Shown: piece by piece, positions 34,301 through 46,300 of the stretch | Numbering within the stretch: position 1 is the stretch's first letter | Layout: each line of letters opens with the position of its first letter | Assembly (NCBI GenBank): GCA_012845835.1 | Contig: JABAKD010000026.1 | Location: forward strand, 3,364,199-3,428,198 | DNA from: Undaria pinnatifida | Lineage: Eukaryota > Sar > Phaeophyceae > Laminariales > Alariaceae | Direction of reading: 5' to 3' | Length of the DNA: 64,000 nt | Translations under genes and position numbers: made by a program | The notes under the pieces: generated by a model | The model's input: only the letters and a program-made list of their open reading frames with translations | Database searches by the model: none | What the model was told of the DNA's origin: nothing

Positions 34301-37300
34301 GGCGTACCAACCCAACACACCGGCACTATTTAGGGCACCGGCACTATTGAGAATGGGGCTACTATAAAATACATACTACCAGGTATAACATACTATGTAT
34401 GATGCAGAGCTACAATCGTGCCAAGCGATTCCACCGGCACTATAGAGAACAGTGGCACTATTTGTACTATTCAACCGGCACTATCGGGGGCTCCCCGCTG
34501 CATACACCACACCACAAACCCACACGTGACTATAGCACTTCACTATACATAGGTAGTATTTTCATAGTGGGTGAACGCTGTACGTAATATGGTATAAAAT
34601 CCTCGACATTTCCTGGAACTTTCTTTCCGGGACAACCTTTCCCTTGTCGTCAATGGCTTCCACCGTGCGCCATCGTTCGTTCGCGGCATCTCACCGAAGC
34701 AATGCGCCCGTCATCGAGAGTTTCCATGTTGGACAACGTCGGCCATTGTTCCTTATCGGCCTTCTCCACGGCTGCGCTTCTAGCGTCTTCTTCCGCTTTA
34801 GCCTTGGCCACCTAGTGTACAGCGTGTACAGCGGGGCAGGGCACGGGTCAGGGGTCTGCTAATGCATTCCGAGAAGAGCTGCCTGCGAGGCATGATACTC
34901 TGTCGTCTCTCTCTTTAGCTACAGTTAGTTGTTGTTTTCTGCTCACTTTACCTTCGACGTGAAACCATGTCACTGTTGAGGTGAAACCACGTGACATTAG
35001 ATGTCACATTCACGTCAAGGCCATCATAGATGGGCGATAATGTAGGTGACGATGATGGGACGAGCAGGACGCCCATTATCTCACTGCCCTGCACTACCGT
35101 GCCCTACCCTGCCTAGTCCCGTTATTCTTGTCTTTAAGCATTCTATTTAGGGAAATAATGCACATTAAGCAATTTAACGCTGAATACTGGATAACCGATT
35201 TAGCACTGGATACAGTGCCATTAGTAACGACCACCGTCATTAATAAACGTTTTGTTAATTTGTCCTTCTCTTTAGGCACGAGCGAACTAACCCCCCGCAA
35301 CTTCACCTGCAGATCTTTGAGCTGCTCTTCCATGGCATGCATCTCGGCGGACCGACGCCTTCCTGTTCGCGCCTTGGGATTACCATCAACATCATCAATG
35401 AAAAAATGCCAATAAAAAAACGGGACATGCACGGGACATAAACGGGACATACATGCACGGAGCAAGCGGTGGGGGGGGGGGCGGAGAGCCGTTAATTCTA
35501 GTGATCGCTTCATGGCTTCGATATCGATTACATTTATATCTAGGACTATCGTTGTCCACATCAACCGAATTTCGCTTTTCTGTCGGCTACTGTCGAGATG
35601 CCGCTCTACGACACTACGGCACAATCAGACAACTTCGCCACTTTAGTTAATTCCCGGGATTCCTCGTGGTTGTTGGCAGGATCCTTGCACGGGCGTGCAT
35701 ATTCGAGAAGCTGTCGAGCTTAAAGATGACAAATTTCGCCACTGTTTTTTCGCCGAAAACTAACTCCAAGTAGGTTGCGCCGACATCATGGATCAACCCT
35801 CTGGAGGGCTGGATTATATCTTAATATATTGATTATAATACACAGTCTTGATCATAGCATGCCGACCAAAAAAGCCACGATTGCGATCTCACCAAGCGTC
35901 TAGGAAAAGAGCGTGTAGGACTCTTACCAGGCCCTACTATACTAGTAATAGTACCGACATGCCGCAATGATGAACGCGAGTGGTACAATACAACAAAAGC
36001 TCCTTGTATTTTGGATCGGATACGTGTCGTATCCCAGCTGCCTGGGCGGCCTCGACGGGCAGATACCCTAATCGCCCTTTTTGGGCCATTTTTCCTCATA
36101 AATCCCTAAAAGGGTCAGGCATGCGAACGTTACACAACCATGGGGTTAGCGCGGGGCAAGGGTAAGGAGTCCACCACAGTTCCCTCCCTCGAAGTCAGCG
36201 CGCATACCAGTACGGCAACCATGAGCGCGACACGACACATCTGACAATGGCGCGACAACGGTGCCGCGAAGGCCATTACTCTGGACTTTCAAACTGTAGA
36301 TACACTCCGACTTTCAGGGATTTTTCCAGAGCCGCTTCAGGACTACCGTTTTGCGCTGTGGTAGGGTCAATCGCGATGGACGTGATGCCATGTCTCTCTC
36401 TGCACAGGGATGGAGGCTTTCTTTAATCCTGGGGACGCAATTACTGTTTCTCCGCCTTTTGATTTCAAGATTTAGATTTCTGTACGACACTACTGCATGC
36501 CGCAGCTTGCGCACTACCTGGTAGCAGTCAAGTGGTGGACCCCCCACAGTGCATGCATGTGCCACCTACAATACCGGCAGTATAACGGACACCGGCACTG
36601 TTCGGTATAATACCGATACTTGGAACTAGTACAGCGGGTTTCACTCGTCACCGGCACTACACGAGAAACAGGCACTATGTAACCGGCACTACAAGGGAAA
36701 CACTCACAGTACATGCGTGTACGTTTTGAATTCCCCAAGCGATTTAACCGGCACTATACAGCAAATAGGCACTGTTCAAGCGTCACTACATAAGAAGCAC
36801 AGTACCTGCATGGATTTCTTGAACTCCATCACGGCCGCCTCCGCGGTAAGAATCGGCCCCGACTCGGGCGTCTCAATCGCTTTCCATCGAAACAGGAGAA
36901 GCTCACCCCCGATTCCCACTCGATCGTAGGGCTCAAGAACGATCTGAACCACCGAGAACGGAGAGATGCACAAGGGTTATGACGTCCAGGCCACGATCAG
37001 TCACTCGGATCAGTTGAAACGCTTGCGGGGGCGGGCGGCGGGGGGAAATCACACGGTAGAAAGGGGGGCGATTCGGACGGTACGGGGGTGGGTCTGCGCA
37101 CGAACAGAAAGGATGACGACTAACCGCTTCCTACTTTTTAGGTGCAGCTGTAGGGTTGATCACGATGGAAGTAGTCTCATCCCTCCCTCCATTTCATGAG
37201 TATGCACAACCGGGGGGCTTTCGCCAAGCGCAAACTCCAGAAAACAAATTTTGTACATCCACGCTTTTTCGACTGTAAGATTACTGTTGTGACATGCAAT

Positions 37301-40300
37301 CGTCGCTTTGACTAGTACCAGGTATATGGTGTTGGATCAAAGAGCCCCCCCTGCTACTGCATGAAATCACCTCCCCAAGACTCGCCTGTTCTTGCTTGCG
37401 CAATCGCTTTCCGTTGCGCGTAACGTCGCCCCGCCCTCCAATTAGAGTGACCGTGCCTTCCTCGCCGCCTTTAGCTTTCTTCACCTCGATGCTGCAGTGT
37501 TTGCGCTGGACGCTGTTAAACATAAAAATTGGAGCGCGTGGTACGCGTCACTGTGCGCCGGCCGTAACACCTACCGACAAAATGTTAACTTTACATATGG
37601 CTAACTTTACATAGGCGGTACACCGATGCTGCCATGTGTGCGCTGGACTCTGTTGAACATAGAGCTCGAGGTGCGCGGCGTATGCCAAGGTACGGCAGGT
37701 GGTACTTATGGCCAAAAGTCACAGTTCATGTATCAATATCGAGCAAAAAAATGGGAAAGATTACGAGAGACATAGAATACGTAAGCCTGACGTATCACGC
37801 AGTTTGCAAAGCTGGTTATCGACCACTCAAGCGGTCGAGCTCACAGCTAACGTGTTTGAACTTTTTTTGTAAAGCACTTCCTGAGGTGTTGTCAACTTTA
37901 CACAGGAGGTAAACCACCTTACAATATAATTTATGTAGAAATCGACACGATGCGATGCCATTCGGCAGTACCGCGCACCTTCTAAGGAACACTCTTCTTC
38001 TACCTGAAGACACGCATAAAAGTCGCGAGATAGGTGCATTTCGTGTGGGATAACTTGCTCAAACTCTCGAAACATCTCACGGCGCCTCGCTTGGTGCAAG
38101 CAGTGCCTGCTTGGTCGGTGACAACCCGAGGTGCTCTATCTCGGCATGGGTTGTACGTATGTCGCGTTGCGAGGGGGAACTGAGCCCTTATTTTTTATTT
38201 TTTTTCGTCCATCGTGAATTTGAAACTCGCTTCGCTTGTAACCACCTCAACTCTTTCGAGGCTTGAAGGGGAAAAATTGACGAATAAAACTGACGATTGC
38301 GGCATCCTTCACAACCGGGCTGGTAGATTGTGTGACGATGGTTTCCCAGTCAAACTCCAAGGCAAGCACCTGTAAGACACGCGCACAGCTTGCACTGCTG
38401 CCGCGTGTTAAATGCTCGCACCATGATCACAAGAACACGTTTATAATTTGTTTTATCGCTGTACTATAATCAAGTCACAAGGGGGTTAACGGCACGGGTT
38501 TGTACGCGGTTTTGTGAAGCTGGAGACGAAACGAGCCCCTTTTTTTTACGCCGCGGTAAATTAGAAACTTGAAATCACCTTAACGACATCGGCTGTACGT
38601 CGCCTCCCGGTCCGAAGACGGTGATCTTTTTCTTGAGGAGGTAGACGAAGCGGTTGTGCCTGAACGGGTCTTCGTCGACGTTCACCAGGTGGGGTAAGCG
38701 CGTATCCACCTCGAAATGGCTCAGACTGCGCGTAGGAACAGGCAGCAATGCATCTTGTCAATATTTCACCAGCAGCGAAGGGAGGCAAGAACATGTCACA
38801 ATATGCACGTTGCCAGTAGTTGGCAGCTATGAAGGGAGGAACTGTAGAGCGAGCAGGACTCAAGGCACGGCTCAATACCCGGGGACTCCAGTAACCATCA
38901 CCGACAGGTTTCATCCGATGGTTCCACAGCCGCAAGACGAACTCGCGCGTCTTACAGATAAATTAAATTATGCAGTAGCATTTCGTCGTCACTTTAACTC
39001 GTTTCTAGTTTGGGATTAATGAGGCCTCCTGCTGCGATCAGCCGGGGACTCCCACCCAGGGCTACTACCCCCGCGTTGATTCGATTGCAATCAACGCGGC
39101 ACCTCGTCGCAGAGAGTAGTTGTTCCTATAAGATAAACACTACCAGGTACAAAACAGAAACCGATCTCATTGTCCGCGTCTCGCGCGCGACGATGGGTGG
39201 GCGGGATGGTCATTTTTTCCTAACCGTTACCTACTTTCTCGTGCTGGCTTCGGTTGATGCTTGATGCTTGATGGTTGATGGTTGATGGTTGATGGTAGAG
39301 CAAGTGTCATTTGTTGCCTTTCCATTCGCTCTCACAGTGCCTCCTGCAGGCTTTCTCCCAACCCGGGGACCATTCGTGCGTCCCCGGATTTGGTCCCAAA
39401 ATTACTGCAGTATTAATACGACCGAAACGATATTCTAATTTTCGATGCCGCCAAAACAAATAAATCGGGGCTCAGTTTTCAGCCTCGCATATGCCCGAAT
39501 CTCCAGGTCTTGTCCGACAACCGTGGAAACTCCTAAAACCAACAAAACCAGGAACGGTAGAGTTTTTTTTCTCGATATCGTTGGTTGTTCTGCTTTTCTG
39601 CTTCCCCACCAACGCACAAAATTGACGACAGTTGCGAATACCCACCGGCGCTAGCTCCTAACATTGGCTAGGGCTACATTATTTTTATTACCAACATTGG
39701 ACTACCTGATGCCTCTTCGACCGTACTCCTCCCTCTGCTGCTCCAGCTGCTTCTCCTCGGGGGTCGGCCCAACCTTTCCCTCCCCGCCCCCACTCAGCAC
39801 CTTCTGGAGCTGAAGCTGTTTCGCTTCCAACATCTCCTGAAGTCGGCTGACCTGATTGATCCCGCCAGTGCATCGCGTATGAACAACATTGATTTGGGTT
39901 TGCTCTGACGATTTTCACGTTGCGCTAGCCCTGTTAGAGCTCCATTCACCGTTTTGGGGACGGATTGCTTCAAATTAGAGCGGGGCTACCTTTGCCGTGG
40001 AAAAGGCGTTGAGCATATACTTCGAAAGAGTCTATTCGCGGGTCATGCTGAAGGTAGACTACCGCGACGCTTTACGGTATAAGACCGAAACGAATAACAT
40101 GCATTGTGGGTGAATTCTCCCCCAACCGAGTCCTTATTTTTTTTTGTTCTAGTGTTTCAAATACGTCAGCTGTGAGTTCGAAATTTTGTTCATCCCGTCC
40201 TTGTCTTCCCTCAGCGAAAAAAGGGTAGGTATATTCGTCGAGGAGAGTTGTAAAGAAATGCGTTGTACCCCGCGTAGAACACGTGGTTGCTTTTTTGCAC

Positions 40301-43300
40301 TTGGCCTTGTGCTTCGGGCATACATAGCAGTGATCGTCGTCAACGTTTGCCGCATAGCACGCAAGATAGCGTACATCGCCTCGGACGGGTTTCCAAGCTG
40401 ATTTATCGACAACGGGGAAGGTGCAAACGCCGAGCGATACGTCTGCATGGAAAACATCTCCATGGAAAGGTTTCGACGTGTTATTTCCGACGGCGGCATT
40501 TGCGTCGTGTATTACCTCCCCGCCAGGTTTGGACCAAATCGTCTAGAGAGTCCGTCCTAGGGGGTGTGCTACCTTGCGTGTTTCATGGAAGTTCTCCTCT
40601 TACCTGCTCGGCGTTTTTAGTCATAGACTCTCGTCGTTTTCTCGACGCCGTCGGCGTCTCGAAAGGTGCCTCAGCGGCCGCTGCTGCCGCTGCTGCTGCC
40701 GCTGCTGCTGCCGCTGCCACTGATTCCACCGTTTCCTGCTCCTCGGTCTCCGGCACCTCCACCTTTACCTCCGCTTTCGCCTCCGCTGCGTCAACCCCAG
40801 CCTCTTCTGCTGCAGTTGCTGTTGCAGTTGCAGCTGCAGGCGCTGTTTCAGTGTCGACTGGTTCGTCTTCTGGGATTGGCGCGGGTGTTAGCGCTACGGG
40901 AGGCAAGGGCACCTTTGCAAGTTCCGCCTGCTGCTGCCGTAGCTGTTCTACGAGCGCCTGCGCTCGACACGGGGACAAGGGGTTGGGGGCGAGACGCCGA
41001 CGGTAGTCACTACAGCCAACCGGATTGGTTGTTTTTTTGTTTGTTTCTTCACCCCCCGACGGATAACTGACGCTAAAGCTAAAGCTTAAGCTTACCACAC
41101 GTACGTATCAACTTTCGTGTGTGTCGTGTGCCAACTTGGCTCTATTTCATTCGATTGGCGTTAGTCCCTTCACAAATTGCGCTCATATTCCGAGTCCAAA
41201 TTACTTGGGGTAAGAGTTACACTAAATAGCCAAAGGGCAAATTCGAGGCATTGTCTGTAGGTCAAGTCCTCGCCCTTGAGCTGACTAGTCGCTTTCAACG
41301 CGATTCATGGTCTCCAGCTGTACACCTCGATCGTTTTCCTTTTTCCCGACGAATGAGTCGGCGTATACTTCGTCCAGAAGTGTGTTGTCGAATACCATCA
41401 CGTCTGCTGTACTTTGGGCAGAAAATCGGAGTGGTGTTCCTTCCGTTGCTCTGGCACCAGTGCACCTTGATTTGCGCCGGTGTACCTCTAGTTTCCTTAG
41501 TGTACGTCCGTTTTTCTCTGGTGCGTTTATTTGCTCTGGTGTACCTTCATTTTCTCTAGTGTACCTTCATTTGCTCCAGCTCCTCCATGAGCTTTCTCTC
41601 AGCCGGTGTAGCCTGCACCGTGGTCATCTTCGGCTTAAGCTTCACGACGGATGCGTTCTTAGCGAAGCCCAACGTAGAAAAGGTGTACCTGTGGTATTGC
41701 ACCTCTGGCCGAATGGCGCAAAAAAGGTACGTTCTGAAGGGGGGTGGGGAGAGGGGGAGGGAGGGCGGGGCGATACTGCACTTGCACACAAAACTTGACG
41801 CCAGAACGTCGCAATTGAGGTGTTCTTGTATGATAGAAAAACATGTATTTTGACAAAAGCGCTTGCGTTTTGACGTCCACTATTTGACGTCCATCTAGTA
41901 CATTTATCGTTCGTGTTTGACATGATAAATTATGACTTGCTCGTTTTTTGCTTGCGTGTTGACAACCACCCGTCAAACGACTCTCGATCCACACCCCTTA
42001 GCAATGCACGCACAGCCACCAGTGTTATCAGCGCTCAAGCTGGTGCTATCGGCAATATCGATAGTGGAGGCGTATCACTCACCATCACGATACTACAAGT
42101 AGAGCATACTATTAATAGGTATCATATATACCAGGTATTCGATAAGCAGATGGCCCCCAAGGACTTTCTTAACCCGCACCACGACGAGCGCGTCCGATCG
42201 CGCTTTTGTGTCCGCACCTGGCCTGCAACATGGTGTCCTTGAGGTATTTGCACAAGAAGTACGAGTTGCAGCCAGGGATGGGCCGGCCAGGCTTGAGAGT
42301 CCCCTGCTGCACGGCTTCCGCCATCTTCATGAAGAATTGGGCCATCTACATGCGCGGCATGGGATACAAAGCGTGTTTCCAGGGACTCTAAATGCAGGGG
42401 AGCTGCACTCATATCACGCTTGGTCGTAGTCTGTCAGATCATTGAATCTCTTACCCCTACTATGCCGGGACGGAGCACGCGGGTTTTCACCGACCGGGCA
42501 GATTATCGCGAAATCAGGGGGGGGGGGGGTGCTCGTGTATACGTGTGGTATGCTCTGTAGGGTAACCGTGCTTCCGAGAGGTGTTCATAGAAATAATCCG
42601 CGATCCGGATGGTTGCCTAAATACCATCCAATAAGTTTATTGGCAACTTCGTACCAAAAGGTGTTCTTCGAAGCGGTAGCCCGGTCGAGGTCGAACATGA
42701 GTCTATTGCTATAGTGCTATAGTGCTATCGAATAATACCACCCACCCTGTCATTTATTGCATGACACCACGCTTACTTGTCGTTTTCAAGACACTTCAGT
42801 TGTGAGATACATCATATATTTGTCTTTTCGAGCGTGCGCGCTGGAACAAATCATGAACAGCTATGATAGCGTATTCCTAGAAACTAGTCTCGTGGCGAGG
42901 GATGAGAAGCCTCGGAATTGGTTAGCAATCGGTGGCATTCAACGAACCCGAAAAGCCAATTTTTGTTAGTTATATAGCACTGCTCACTAGACCACTTAGT
43001 CACGTGACTTTGTGGTCTAGTGTATATCGCTATATAACTAACACCTAACGAAACCCGTATTTGCGAGCTGCGTGTGATACTTCGATCACGCGTGTTACCG
43101 TGCGTGTATGCCCTCATGAAGGGAGTAGACCACCACGCTGTTGCTTATCGCATCACAGTACCCTTCTATTCTCCAGTCATAATCCTCATCATAATGATGA
43201 TGATGATGAGGAGGATGATGATCATGATGATGACGAGGATAATGGTGATGATCAAAATGATGATCAAAGTGATGATGATGATGATCAAAAGGATGATTAT

Positions 43301-46300
43301 GATGATCAAAATGTTGATCAAAATGTTGATCAAAATGATTATCAAAGTGATGATCAAAATGATGATGAAGATGATCAAAATTGTTATGATGATGATCAAA
43401 ATGATTATCTAAAAAGATGATGATCACCTCACTGAGGGAAAGGTTGATCTTCTTGCCCTGGTCCTGCAGCTCCTTCGTTTTGCGCGTGTCTTGATGCGGG
43501 CCGAGGTACTTGTATTCGATGTCACCACTGTCAAAGATCTGCCATGCAAGCACACACACGCCGGGAACGGCAATGGAAAGCCCGGGCTCGGACACAAGGT
43601 GCACAAATAGTCGATATATGTTGTCTCTCATCGGGTAACCCTGGTTTTTACCGTTTGGTATCCGCGCTTCTAAGGCGAAGGAACACGTTGCAACAAGTCA
43701 ATAACCTCCACTCTACATACAATACCGCTCATGGCATTGCTTGTGCAACACTGCTCATGGCATAACTTGTGCGATGCGATGGGAACTAAAGCTGAACGGA
43801 CGAGTTGCCCTCGGTGGACCAAAATCGTTCGCGGGGCAAAACCATCAGTCCGAGAGCGGTGCGGTCACAAAAAAAGCGAAGCGCATACCAAGTACCTGGC
43901 ACACTTCAAAGTGTATGTATGGGACAGAAGATGATCAACTCGGGCCATATCTAACATATGTACCATATGTACCATATGTACCATATGTACCATATGTACT
44001 GGTACGCCCCTGAAAATAGCATTGTTGAATGTGTGAACACTCGGTAGTACTGCACTCGGGGAACAACAAACGCCTATCCTCTCTCGCTTGAGTTTACCGC
44101 CAGTTATCAGTGCGTAAGTGATGGCCATCTCTAGTTCCAAGTAGTAGTAGTAGTAGTAGTCGTAGTAGTGGTAGTAGTGTTAGTAGTAGTAGAAGTAGTA
44201 GTGCTAGTAGTGTAGTTTTACCCCGAAACGTAGGTAGATTTCTAAAACAGATGTTGCAGAAACACGATTCGCAGCAGGTCACCTTTTTGTCGTACAAGGC
44301 GTACACGACGTCTCCCGCCGGTTCGGTTCCCGCTAAATCGCACACGTAGACTCTTCCTTTCTGCTTCATCCCTGCCATATCGGGGTGTGGCATCTCCACC
44401 TCGAGCGTCATGATGCAGTGCCCTCGAGTACTCTGGTGGTTAAACTGATGGATGGGCGTGACACGGGAGGCCAAACGACAGAAAAGAGGGATCATTTTTC
44501 GCGCATCACGATGCAGTGCTTTGGTGGTTGAATTGATGGAGTGCGCCGGACGCATGTGGCAAGGAAGGACTAAACACAACAACAACAAAAATGCAGGGGC
44601 TGATCTTTTAGCGTCATGGTACAATGCCCTCCAAACAATTTGACGGGCGAACTAGCAGATGGGTGTGACACTGCAGGTCGAAACACAAAATGCATGGATC
44701 CTTGTTGAAACTTCTGGTGGTAAAAGAGAAACAGTGAGTGCACGGATGCGATGGCAGGGGCGGCACTTTTTCACTATTTTCCCCCCCTAAAAGACGCCAC
44801 TCCTTAACCTCAAATCGTTTGAATGTCATCCTCGTTTTGCCATAGATATATATAGGGTTATATATTGTACGCCAAGGCCATGGGAGATTTTCATCGGGGT
44901 GCGCTGTAATTTTTCAAGGCGGTTTTGGGGTGGGGCAGTTATGGACATTTTCAAGGCGGTTAGGATTCTCAGAAAAAAAGTACAAATACTGCAGCTCCGA
45001 AACGGTTAGTCTAATGAAGTCAGAACCCCAACAGCAACAGCAACAACAACAACAACAAACGTATCGACGTTTTAATCCCTTTTCGACACGACGCACACGT
45101 TTTTCGGGGCCGATTACTTGAGCTTGGCGTAGAAACACGTTTCAAATGGAAAAAGATTAACCCTGTTGGTTGTACAGCACTATCCAATAGACCACTCAAT
45201 GACGTGGCTGTATCAGCTATATCAGCACTATCCGTGGCTGTATCAGACACATCCCACGGCTGGGGTGCATCGGAAGTTTCTGAGCTGCTAACACGAGGAG
45301 CCCAATATCCCAACCGAAGCATGATTAGTACCGTTGGTGCCGTTAGTACCGTTAGTAGCGTTAGTACCGTTAGTACCGTTGGTGCCGTTAGTGCCGTTAG
45401 TGCCGTTAGTACCGTTAGTACCGTTAGTACCGTTAGTACCGTTAGTACCGTCGGTGCCGTTAGTGCCGTTAGTACCGTTAGTGCCGTTAGTGCCGTTAGA
45501 ACCGTGGGATTACTCAATACCAGGTAGTACCAACAAAACACATACGTAAGAGATCGTCGAATCTCTCTGGCTTTATAGCTGAGTGATCGAGGGGTTTATT
45601 ATTATAGTAGATAATGTTAGACAACCAACAAAACCTCCTGCAGCCGCTTACCTGCGTGGGTGCGATAGCCTTCCGCGCGTTAGCTGCTCGAAAGGTTTGT
45701 CTGAGATCGTCCCAGCTGTTCAGCACGGCGCTGCTGCACCAATCTATGTCGGTGAACCCGTCCGGGTCCTTTTTCATGCCGTTTTTGTAGTGCATCTCTT
45801 TTCCGACGGGGCTCATCAAATCTCGGACAGTGTCCACCTACCGGTAATCCATGTGAGGCGGGGTTAGGTTATGCGTTGTTGACGTGAGCGATAGCGATGC
45901 GGCGATGCGGTCTGGCCAGCGTTCAAGTCTACTACGACGTTTTGAAGTATATAATGCTGCAATGTCCTGCTGCACCAATCTATGACGGTGAAGCCGTCCG
46001 CGTCCTTCATCTTGTCGTTCTTGAAGTCTATCTATTTGACGATGGGGCTCACAAAGAATCGGTCAGTCTCCACCTAGCAGCAGTTAGGTGGGGTTAGGCT
46101 AGGTAACGTGAACCATGCCGATGCGACGATGCGGCCTACCAGATTTAATTTTCGAGTTGATGATGGGTACGAAATATCTCGTGGCTCGAATTCTTAGCGA
46201 CAGCTATGCCATCTTACTACTTAATCCTTACGTCGTAGCATAATTGTAGATTAGTGAATATTGCACTGGTCGGACAGATCACCGACAGAGCACTTGATGA

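Noticed and set aside
43061-43631. Asp/His-rich open frames around 43170-43420
   Set aside because: They are ATG/GATCAAAAT repeat translations. Only 43538-43428 on the minus strand is a kinesin exon.
45204-45549. Val-Pro-Leu and Ser-Thr-Val repeat frames
   Set aside because: They are translations of the 9-bp TTAGTACCG satellite in a kinesin intron.
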